From NCBI RefSeq assembly GCF_047511655.1, contig NC_133392.1, positions 161,996,542 to 162,060,541 on the forward strand: a stretch of 64,000 nt of DNA, written 5' to 3'. Positions 50,745 through 60,512 of this stretch are shown in pieces. Both the position numbers and the translations under genes were made by a program. The notes under the pieces were generated by a model. That model searched no databases. It was not told the origin of the DNA and was given only the letters and a program-made list of their open reading frames with translations. The number at the start of each line of letters is the position of its first letter. Within the stretch, counting starts at the first letter, position 1. Origin of the DNA: Castor canadensis. Its lineage: Eukaryota > Chordata > Mammalia > Rodentia > Castoridae.

Positions 50745-50980
50745 CTGTTCTGTTTTGTTTTGTTTTGTACTGGCGCTTGAACTCAGGGCCTCACTCTTGC
50801 TAGGCAGATGCTCTGCCACCTGAGTCACTCACTCCACCAGACCTTTTTTGCACTGGGTATCTATCTTCCAGATAGGATAACAAGAACTATTTGCCTGGCC
50901 TGTCTTTGAACCATGACCTTCCTGATCTCTGCCTCTCAAGCAGCTAGGATTATAGGTGAGAGCCACTGGTTCACACTGCC
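50745..50980 (-). mobile_element. Composite SINE, minus orientation
   Basis: A (TTTTG)n tail is followed by the reversed ID part GCGCTTGAACTCAGGGCCTC ... GCTCTGCCACCTGAGTCACT and the reversed head CTATTTGCCTGGCCTGTCTT ... CAAGCAGCTAGGATTATAGG. Confidence 0.92.
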
Positions 50981-52168
50981 GCTCACTTTGCTAGAAAGTC
51001 AAACCCAACTTGGTAAGGGAAACTTGTGAATATGTCAGATAAACTGGGCTTTACCAGCCATGCAATGGCAGGTCCCCTTGACTGCCTGGACCAGACAGTA
51101 CATATGGTAGCCCTTCTCCATAGGGAGGAGACAGTGTCCACATCTGGGGACGAATCTCAGGGAGCCTGAACCACCCTGACATCGAGTGAGGAGTGAGTGA
51201 GCCACACAGTGCAGTCAGACACAGGGCATGTCTGGGGACTTTGAGAAAAGTTTTGCTTTTCTCTAAACGGATGTGACAGGGAACAATACCAGAGGGGGCC
51301 AGAGGAGGACTATGAGCATCAAAATGATAGCAGTGACCAGAAGGCATGGTCCCTCGTCATCTGTCAGCAGGAAGGTTGCAGGAATGGAAGAGTGTGCTCT
51401 AACCTCAGGGTCAATGTGACTGGGTCAGGCAGGACCGTGAGGCCTTGCACCCACCAGAGGGTTCACGGCACAGGGTGCCAGCAGGGTTGAAAGTCTCCCC
51501 ATAGATTACTTATTAACCTCCAAGGGGAAAAGCTCCAAGAGCACAGCACGCTGTGACTGCCAAGTGCTGCCCAAAATACCGCCCAGAAATGCCACTCACA
51601 GTCCCCAAAATGCCCAGGTCAGAGGCTAGACCCACAGGACAGCCACCTGAAGGGCTGCCCAGCCAAGAAGGGCTCAGGAGACATGGGGGGAGGGGTGCAC
51701 AGGGTAGGGCTGGGCAGACAAGAACTGCTGTGGGCAGGGCTATGGCGGTGGGGCTGCTTCCCAAGTTGGTCACTGCACCATGGTCACATCGAAGGGCTGA
51801 GGGGACATGCTCTACACTGGCCATCTCGGAATTACAAGAACACTCTCATGGAAAGAGGAAGCTAGAGAGGCATGGGCAGGGGTTGGTCCTGATGCACAAA
51901 GAAGGGTTTGCCACTTGGGTCTCAAAATTTCACCCAATGTTTGAAGACTTCTCAAAACAAAAAGTCCTGAGCCGAGGACCAGAAGCAGGCTCACCCACAA
52001 CAGGCCAAGTTCCTGCTACTCCCATGCCATGACTGTGGGCAGCAAGGCCACCCCGTGTGTGAGCCCACAGTAGAGGAGACGTCACTCATGCCACACTCAG
52101 TGGTTTCTCGAACCGGGCAGCCAGAAGCATCTGCACTGAAACAGATGCTTCTAAAACAGACTCACTCT
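50981..52168. other. Intron 1 segment, nothing specific seen
   Basis: This is unique sequence up to the L1 insertion site. No gene was recognised. Confidence 0.55.
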
Positions 52169-53168
52169 AAAAATCCCAAATGCGCCATCATCAGCAACAC
52201 CACCAACAACAGGTGTTGGCGAGGATGCGGGGAAAAAGGAACCCTCTTACACTGTTGGTGGGAATGTAGACTAGTACAACCACTCTGGAAAAAAATTTGG
52301 AGGCTACTTAAAAAGCTGGACATCGATCTACCATTTGATCCAGCAATACCACTCTTGGGGATATACCCAAAAGACTGTTACTCCAGAGGCACCTGCACAT
52401 CCATGTTTATTGCGGCACTATTCACAATAGCCAAGTTATGGAAACAGCCAAGATGCCCCAGCACTGACGAATGGATTAAGAAAATGTGGTATCTATACAC
52501 AATGGAATTTTATGCAGCCATGAAGAAGAACGAAATGTTATCATTCGCTGGTAAATGGATGGAATTGGAGAACATCATTCTGAGTGAGGTTAGCCTGGCT
52601 CAAAAGACCAAAAATCGTATGTTCTCCCTCATATGTGGACATTAGATTAAGGGCAAACACAACAAGGGGATTGGACTATGAGCACATGATAAAAGCGAGA
52701 GCACACAAGGGAGGGGTGAGGATAGGTAAGACACCTAAAAAACTAGCTAGCATTTGTTGCCCTTAATGCAGAGAAACTAAAGCAGATACCTTAAAGCAAC
52801 TGAGGCCAATAGGAAAAGGGGACCAGGAACTAGAGAAAAGGTTAGATCAAAAAGAATTAACCTAGAAGGTAACACACATGCACAGGAAATCAATGTGAGT
52901 CAATGCCCTGTATAGCTATCCTTATCTCAACCAGCAAAACCCCTTGTTCCTTCCTATTATTGCTTATACTCTCTCTACAACAAAATTAGAGATAAGGGCA
53001 AAATAGTTTCTGCGGGGTATTGAGGGGGGGAGCGGGAGGGGGTGGAGTGGGTGGTAAGGGAGGGGGTGGGGGCAAGGGGGAGAAATGAACCAAGCCTTGT
53101 ATGCACATATGAATAATAAAAGAAAAATGAAAAAAAAAAATAATAAAAAAAATAAAAATCCCAAATGC
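52169..53168 (+). mobile_element. Young 5'-truncated L1 with perfect 15-bp target-site duplication
   Basis: AAAAATCCCAAATGC occurs at 52169-52183 and again, unchanged, at 53154-53168. Between them lies a 970-bp L1 3' end. It has an open C-terminal ORF2 remnant ending at 52645 with the family hallmarks LLHCWWEC, DPAIPLLGIYP, MFIAALFTIAK and MWYLYTMEFYAAMKK. A 3' UTR with a G-rich polypurine tract (53014-53090) and an A-rich tail follow. The implied nick, TTTTT/A on the bottom strand, fits the L1 endonuclease preference. It has no promoter, ORF1 or most of ORF2, so it cannot move on its own. Confidence 0.97.
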
Positions 53169-54045
53169 TCAACTGTAACAAACCCTGACTAGAAAAACAG
53201 CTCAAATTCCAGCTCAAGGATCAATGAATCCCAAGAGCTATGGACACATATAGACAGGTAGCAGCAGGACAGGGCCCTGAAGTCCATCTGAGAAAACGTC
53301 ACGGGTACAACAGGAAGCCACATCTCCAAACCAGTTCTCCCTACGCTGCCTTGTTTGCTTTTCTGAAAAACACTTCTCGATAAGAACTGCCCCAGGGTCA
53401 GTGCCATCCCACGCAGATTGGCGGGGTGTGGAGCCTGTGGCTGAGTGGTCACTTATTAAAACTACTGCCTGAAGAGTTACTAGAAGCTACAGCACCTGGA
53501 AAGACCTTCTGTCCCCCCTGGTCTGAAACAGTACTGGGTGCCACCAAACTTGGCAGAAAAGTGACTCCCCTCACAGGGCACTGCAGCCAGCAGCACCTGG
53601 CTTGTATGCTGGACCCCAGAGCCCCACAACATCCCCACCTTGTACCCCTAAAGCAGCAAGGACAGTGATGGCCTAAGCTTCAGACAGATGAGGACCCAAC
53701 ACAAGGCCCCAACCAGATGTACCTCATGTCCCCAACAAGGACATGACCTAACCAAAGACCTCTACCTTTGAGCAGACCAGTTTGGGTGGCCAGCATAGGC
53801 CCAAATGTGCAGACGGGAGGAAAGTCCACCCCGCCAGCCTAGTGGCCTCACTGGCTGTCTAATGCATTCCGTGAGTTTTGTCACAGCACCTGCTGGCATC
53901 CATCACCAACCAACTGGCCCAGCTGGCTGTGGGTCACATTGCTCGTGTTTGGGCCAGCTGAGACTCCTGAGATGACTTGTGGGGCCCAGCTGCCTCTCCC
54001 AAAAAAGAGGGGCAGGAAGAACTCAGTCTTGAGCTGCCTGCACAA
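53169..54045. other. Intron 1 segment, nothing specific seen
   Basis: This is unique sequence without a recognised gene or repeat. Confidence 0.55.
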
Positions 54046-54049
54046 TGCA

Positions 54050-54185
54050 TCATTGTCTGGTCTTTACAAATCTTTATAATTGCTCTTAATGGATAGGGAA
54101 ACCGAAGCCCAGGGAGGCATGGTCCAAGACCACAGAGTAAGTGACCCAGCCAGGACGCAGGCCCAGCCAGGACTTAGAAGCAAAT
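54050..54185 (+). mobile_element. MIR SINE fragment
   Basis: The conserved MIR core is recognisable: GGATAGGGAAACCGAAGCCC, then AGGGAGGCATGGTCCAAGAC, CACAGAGTAAGTGACCCAGC and CAGGACGCAGGCCCAG. Confidence 0.82.
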
Positions 54186-55860
54186 GCCCCAAACCACCAA
54201 GCATCCTGCCTCTAAGTACCTAGAAACTGTCACTTGGCCAGAAGTTATGTGCACAGGGAAGGTGGGGAAAGGAAAGAGGCGAAAGCCTAGTCCCTTGACA
54301 GTGAGGGTGACTTTCACTTCACCTCAGGCCAGAGCAGGTGGAAAAGTGTTGGCCCAAGAGACTGACCAACTCTCCCTTTCTCTAAATCCCAACACAAAGG
54401 GCCACCCTCTCCACTGAGGGTCAAAGGCTGCAGCCCAGGCTCCAGCCTCCAGGCCAGCCTTTTGAATCCAATCAGTGCAGGGGACCCCAGTGATATCTGC
54501 AAAACAAAAAGGACCCTCCTTTCAAGAGCCACCATGGTGGGGCCCCATCATTAATATTCATCAGCAAAGACAAGGCCTGACAAAAGAGTCCAGCATCACC
54601 TCAGCCAGGAGGAGAGCTGCCTGGCCCAGGCCTGCCCGATACAGGAGGGGAAATGGCCACCGGCCTGGCTGAGTCATTAGCTTGGCCAGCACAACCCTGG
54701 GGCCAGGAACCAGGGCAGCGAACGCTGCGTGTCCTGCTGAGGGAACCAGGAATGTACAGGCTCCAGGAGCCACCCCCAGATCCTCAAGGTTTTGTCCTCT
54801 AGAGAGGCAGCTGGCCAGGCCACCGGGCTCCAGGGAACGGATGAACAGTGCTGCATGAGAAGGTCCCAAAAGTATGACCCTTCACTTCGCGGACTGCAAG
54901 GTGCTGGAACGCATCAGCAGGGCCACCTCTCGCCTCTGGAGAATGGGCCCTGACGAAGCAGCCCTTGTGAGGGGGAAAGCACACTACGGCACAGGACAAT
55001 CCCAGACATGTCAGAAATGGCTTCCAGAGGCGGCAGCCTGGTAGGAGGGACAAGGCCCTGGCCAGCTCCTTCCTAAGGCCAAACTGGATGAACGCCCAAG
55101 CACCCCTCCAGGGAACAGGAAGCAAACAGAACACATCCTCCAGTCCAGGGCAGGCCCTAGGGCTCCCCTCTTGTCTTCTGGTAAAAGGTAGAGGTTAAGC
55201 AGTGGAGTTGTGAACATCCACAGAAAAGGGGTGTTCCATCTGGAGCTTGTCCAGGGGCAGCCGGCAAAACAGCAGCTTGCTGGGTCCCCAGGTGGCCCAT
55301 GTTTGGTGGAGATCACAAAGAAAGGAACGCAGGCCTTTGTGGTAGGATTGTGCTATAGTGAGTCAACCTTTTCCTTAAAGAACTTTTTCTAGAATCTACA
55401 GACAGACTTCAGAGGGAGAAAGTGCAACATGGCAGGCTCATTAGCATCCATCAGCCTGAGTCCTGCTGTCCTTCCCTGTTCCAGAATGAGGCAGCCATCA
55501 CCCAGGCCCAAGGCTTTGGTATAGGCCTTCACAGGAGGCAAAAGGCAGCCCTGGGCAAAGGAATAGGGTGGGATATACAATCCAGAGCAGACTGATCCCT
55601 GGGTCCAGTGCACAGCTTCTCGCGACTGCCCAGGTCAGGAACACAGGAGGTGCTCCCGGCAGAGTGGCACCCATGCTCAGACCCACTTCCCAATCAAGAA
55701 AGATTGTTCTCCCAGCCTTTTGATCTGCCAGCTCCATGTCAGGCAGAGAGCCCCTGCCCAGCAGACATGGAGTGGGGGGCAAAAACTTGCAGATGCAGAC
55801 AGTCCCAGGCACTAAGGCATGCAAGGTCTCCTTTTACATAGAGATGTTCCTGCCTGCCCA
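54186..55860. other. Intron 1 segment, mostly unique
   Basis: No gene was recognised. A short AT-rich patch near 54540-54570 contains CATTAATATTCATCAGC, and TGAGTCA follows at about 54671. Confidence 0.55.
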
Positions 55861-55869
55861 CGTTCACTG

Positions 55870-56875
55870 AGGAATGGGGTGCCCCATTGGCAACAGAGGG
55901 TGATTAAACTGTGGCACACACCACTAGACAAAACAAGAAATGTTCCCTTGCAAAAATGGGAAGGAATTAGTACAAAACAGGTAACAAACAAAAATACCCA
56001 AATAACCTGACTCAAAACAGGCAAAGGAATGTGACACGGCCAACCAGTAAGTGACAGAACACTCAGTGTCGCCATTGGCTAGGGAAACAACTCAAAACCA
56101 CCATGAGATCCCTCCTCACACCCATCAGGATGGCTGTTGTCAGAAACAGAAAACAAGAAGTACTGGCAAAGATGCAGAGAAATTAAGAGTCCTGGGCATT
56201 GTGGATAAGAAATAAAACAGCACAGCCACAATGGAAAACAGTATGGCAGTTCCTCAGAAATTAAAAGCAGGATTACCACACGGTCCAGAAATCCCACTTC
56301 TGGGTATAACCCCAGAGGAACTGGACAGGACTCAAATGGATACTTACAAATCTGTGTTCATGAGCACCATTCACGATAGCCAAGTGGTGAAGCAACCCAA
56401 GTGTCCACTGGCAGGTGAATAAGGAGCTGTGAAATCCACAATGGAATGTCACTCAGCCTTGAAAGGAATGCTCAACTAAGGAGGCTGGTGCAGGAAGAGG
56501 CGGGGCTAAGCTACACAGCAAGATCGGGAAAAAAAAAAAAATGCTGACATAAGCTGCAGCACGGGTTGACCTTAAGGACTCTGCTCAGAGTGAATCCAAT
56601 CACCAGAGGACAAATCCTGTATGGCTGCACCTCTGTGAGGTCCCTAGAAGCCACCAGGTTCACAGACAGACAGCAGGAAGAGACTCCCAGGGGTAAATCG
56701 GTGTTTAGCAGGGACAGAGTCTGGGGTGGGAGGATGAAGAAAGTCTGTGGACGGAGGGTAGTGATAACTGCACCACTTAAAAGTGTGGTAAGAGGTAAAT
56801 TTTGTGTTGTATGTATTTCACCACTGCAACAAAACAACGTGCACAAGGCAAAGTAACTAGAAATACCAAAAAAAA
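55870..56875 (+). mobile_element. Old L1 3' region
   Basis: It follows the old L1 order: CTCAAAACCACCATGAGATC, then CACCCATCAGGATGGCTGTT, AAAACAGTATGGCAGTTCCT, AAATCCCACTTCTGGGTATA, CGATAGCCAAGTGGTGAAGC and the 3' UTR end GAGGTAAATTTTGTGTTG. Stops and indels are frequent. It reads in the same direction as the other L1s here. Confidence 0.85.
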
Positions 56876-56935
56876 ATTTTTTTTTGTCGTTTCTTTTTTG
56901 GTGCCGGGATCGAACCCAGGGCCTCATGCATGCTG
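56876..56935 (-). mobile_element. 5'-truncated ID SINE nested at the L1 3' end
   Basis: A T-run (the reversed A-tail) is followed by TTTTTTGGTGCCGGGATCGA and ACCCAGGGCCTCATGCATGC. GAAATACC plus an A-run flanks both sides (56860 and 56936), consistent with a target duplication. Confidence 0.85.
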
Positions 56936-57104
56936 GAAATACCAAAAATTTAAAAGCAAAGAAATACAAATTAACAATAAGATTTTACCTTACGAATTAA
57001 CACATACTCTCAGTAACAGCATCTCAAGATTGCAGAAGGCAATTTGTAGGCATCTCAGAGAAGAACCAGTAATGTGAAGGGCAGCCCTTAGAAAGGCCAC
57101 TAGC

Positions 57105-57300
57105 TGGAAGCTGGTGGCTCACGCCTTTAATCCCAGCTATTCGGGAGGCTGAGTTTGTGAGGACTGGGGTTTGAGGTCAGCCCAGGCAAGTAGTTCAAGA
57201 AACTCCATATCCAAAAAGGGCTGGAGTGACAGAGCACCTGCTTTGCAAGCATGAAGCCCTAAATTTAAACCCCAGCCCACCAAAAAGAAAAAAGAAAAAG
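57105..57300 (+). mobile_element. Composite SINE
   Basis: The head is AAGCTGGTGGCTCACGCCTT ... GTTTGAGGTCAGCCCAGGCA. The tail is AAAAGGGCTGGAGTGACAGA ... TAAATTTAAACCCCAGCCC, with an AAAAAGAAAAAAG end. Confidence 0.93.
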
Positions 57301-57365
57301 ACCTTGTCTTCTGGGGGTCTAGAGTCTACTAAGAAAATGACCAGAAATGTGCATGACAAGCATTT

Positions 57366-57440
57366 TTTCCTTCAATTCTGGAGACTGAAGCCAGGGCCTT
57401 GTGCACGCTGGACAGGTGCCCACTGAGCCACAGTGCCATA
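57366..57440 (-). mobile_element. ID-like SINE, minus orientation
   Basis: It reads GGAGACTGAAGCCAGGGCCT, then TGTGCACGCTGGACAGGTGC and CCACTGAGCCACAGTGCC. Confidence 0.8.
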
Positions 57441-57901
57441 ACAAAAGTGTGCACAAAGATTTAAGCACAGCTATGGTTTTGCGCGTCTGAACATGCAGAG
57501 TATAAAGAAGTATTCCAGTGTGCATCCTCTTCACCAGCCAACACAGCCTACATCACAGTCAAGATGTTTTCATACCAAGGAGGTCAAAAGACAGGCTGGC
57601 AGGGTACTCCAGAAGTCAGCCAGTCTGACCCCTGTACCTCAGACAGAACCATCACACTGTTAGGTTTGCCAGAGATCCCTGCAGCTCAGGAATGCATGTG
57701 CACCAAGATACACCCAACAGCACTCTGCTCTCTTGTCCAAGGCACCCCCACCAGGAGCTCTGACACCCACCAAAACAAGAGCGACACAGTAAAGCCACAC
57801 AGCAATGACGATCAGCCAACCAGAGAGAGGAAAGGACCCTGAATGAGACCACCCTGGGCCCACAGGTGCTGCAAGAGGGGGCAGGGTGATAATGACAATG
57901 A

Positions 57902-57965
57902 GAGATGCTGGGACTGGACCCCAGGGCCTCGCATGTGCTAGCAAGCACTCGCCGCAGTCTGCCCG
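57902..57965 (-). mobile_element. ID-like SINE fragment, minus orientation
   Basis: It reads GAGATGCTGGGACTGGACCC, then CAGGGCCTCGCATGTGCTAG and CAAGCACTCGCCGC. Confidence 0.8.
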
Positions 57966-60250
57966 CTGTGAACCGTGAGGGTGCAGTGGCTGAAATCCAC
58001 ACGTTGAGGATGAGCCCTGAAGTGTGACGGGATAGCACGAAGCCCTAGATGTTCCTTACAGTCCAGAACCCTCAGTATGAAGTCCCTGGAGACACACCCT
58101 GTAGCCAGCAGCACTGATGCCCCATAGCCATTAAGTCAAAAAGGGTGAGCACAGACCACACATTCTGAACACATGTGGGCACACAGCACCCACCTTGGCT
58201 CATCTAAGAACTGCTCTAATATGTGTGAATATTGCTTCTGTGTACTTTTAGCTTATTTCCTAAAAGAAAATCTAACAGTTGAGGAAAACACTTGGGATCC
58301 CCTTGTTGGGTGAAAGAGGCTGACTGTGAAACAGCACACCCGTGAAAAAGTCCAGCTAAAAAAGTAAGTTCAGTCAATACAAGAAACATCACAGCAGAAA
58401 ACCACTCAGCCCCTTCTCTGCCTTTCCAGGATTCTTCAAAGACTTCTCTGATTACACGGGTGGGAGAAATGTCTGCAATGTCTGTGAGGGTTTACCACAA
58501 ATGCTTCCCAAGAGCCTGTGAGTGGATGGGGGCTGTGTGCATCGCTGTGAGGCCGGTCACTGGCCCCGTCTCCAGATGGGGAGGCTAGCACTCACTCAGA
58601 TGGGGAGGCTAGCACTCACTCCATGGCCAGAAGGCCTGACACCCTCATGCCACTCTCTCCTGGCCCCCGCTGCCTCAGCAGGAAGAAATGTCATCACTGC
58701 TCTGCTCAGGCCAGCAATCTGGGCTGTCCTCACAGCCCAGCACAGCACCACACACATGTACACAGGGAGACACACACACATGAATGCATACACAAAAGTG
58801 CAGGCACGCAGACACACGTGCACATAGACCTGCTGCTGAACGCACGCACACACCACCAAGCACACTCAATGGGGCCCCTGTATCCTGAAAAGCAGCAGCA
58901 GAGAGCAGGTTTTTAAGACCGCAGAATCTGAACACCGGCTGGTGGGAAGAAATTCCCAACTTCGTTAGGAAGTTTAAATGACATTGTGACTATAATTTTT
59001 TACAATTCCCTATTTGTTAGACAAAGATATTCAAACACTTAAATATGAAATAAGATGGTGTCTGGGGTTTGCTTTAAGAAATGACAGTTCCCTTGAAAGA
59101 AAAGAGGAGGAGGTGACTGAAAGAAACAAAATGAGTCAGCGCTAATAGCCGAGTTGGGGGCACAGCATACTAGTCTCTCAGCTTCAACGTAAGCCCGAAA
59201 TTCCCACATAAAGCTACAATTTCACAAGTCCACAAATGCATTCAGGCCCCATGCTCACAATGACAATAAAAGAGAAGTGCCCTTGCTGGTCCCCATTGGA
59301 GAGCCTGGGGACTCTGGGCCCCCATGCCATGGGCAGGGGACAAAGAGGAAAGGAGGAACCCAGCAGCAGCACAGCACCCTCATCAGGGAACCAGGCACAC
59401 CCTATTCAGGACCTCCTGACTGCATTCACTTTTGGAACAGTGTCCCAGACACACTTATAGTCAGCTGGCCACGACAAGCCATGCCACTTCTGAAGGTTAT
59501 TCCCAAACCTCCATCCTGGACACCAGCTGGATCTGGGGGCCACCCATACAGCACTGCTTCTAACCCCTCCCCCACACTCACCCCCAGCCACTCAAGAGGC
59601 TGGGATCACAGGGACAGGGCAGAACACAAGAGAGCGTTCCATGCTGCAGGGCCACCCTACCACATCCTAGCCCACAGTCCTCATCCCACAGAACAAAGCA
59701 GCCACTCCAGAGATGAGAGACCTAGTCCTTTATTTTTAGAGTCAGTTAAGTCCCTCACCCCCCCAAAAAAACCTCAAATTCAAATAAAATTGTTTAAATG
59801 AGAAAATCAAAAAACTTACCTACACCAGAGGCATCAAGTCCACTCAAGTACAGCATACATCACACCATCATTCCTGCTGACTGACGGGGTATACATGGTG
59901 GCCCCACAAGACAGTACAGCTGAAAAATTCCTATCTCCTATGCCTAGGTATGTGTAGATACACAAGCCTGGTAACCACTGTGTCTACTGTCTACAGCATT
60001 TGGTACAGGAACGTCCTGCAGCCCCAGCACAGTGGGCTGTACCGGAGCCCTAGGCATGTGGTGAGCCATGCCACCTGAGTCTGTGTGTGCCCATGACAAA
60101 ACTGCCTAACAACACGTTCCTCAGAACATGTCCTCATCATTAAGCAACACATGCCTGTACTTAAATCAGGGGACACTAAGAACCAGAAAGGATCCCCCCC
60201 CATGACAGAAATGACTCTAAATAGCAACAACAGGTTAATTAAAGCCATTT
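57966..60250. other. Intron 1 segment with small tandem repeats, no gene seen
   Basis: It holds a 24-bp duplication (58573-58620), a CA-rich patch (58745-58830) and an AT-rich repeat-free island (58950-59260). No coding or RNA gene was recognised. Confidence 0.6.
58573..58620. repeat. Perfect 24-bp tandem duplication
   Basis: CAGATGGGGAGGCTAGCACT plus CACT occurs twice back to back (58573 and 58597). Confidence 0.92.
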
Positions 60251-60254
60251 TTTC

Positions 60255-60512
60255 TTCTTTTGGTGGTACTGAACTCAGGGCTCAGTCATGCTCCCAGCCC
60301 TTTTTGCTTCAGTTATTTTTCGAGTAGGTTCTTGAGTTTTTGCCCCAGCCAGTCTCAGACCACGACCCTCCTACTATGCCTCCTGCATAGCTGGGAGCAT
60401 CACGCCCAGTTTGTTGGCTGAGACAAGGGGTCTTGCTAATTTTTTGCTCAGGCTGCCTTGAGCCACAATCCTGAGTAGATGGGATCACAGGAGTGTGCCA
60501 CTGAGCCCAGCA
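60255..60512 (-). mobile_element. Composite SINE, minus orientation, possibly trimeric, old
   Basis: The reversed tail remnant is GGTGGTACTGAACTCAGGGC. Two 7SL-like blocks follow in reverse: CCTCCTGCATAGCTGGGAGC, and later GGCTGAGACAAGGGGTCTTG, CTCAGGCTGCCTTGAGCCAC and GTAGATGGGATCACAGGAGT. Confidence 0.85.

Noticed and set aside
52055-52645. 196-codon frame as a host gene
   Set aside because: From about codon 44 on it is the C-terminus of L1 ORF2 inside a truncated retrotransposon; the first part is flanking intron read through.
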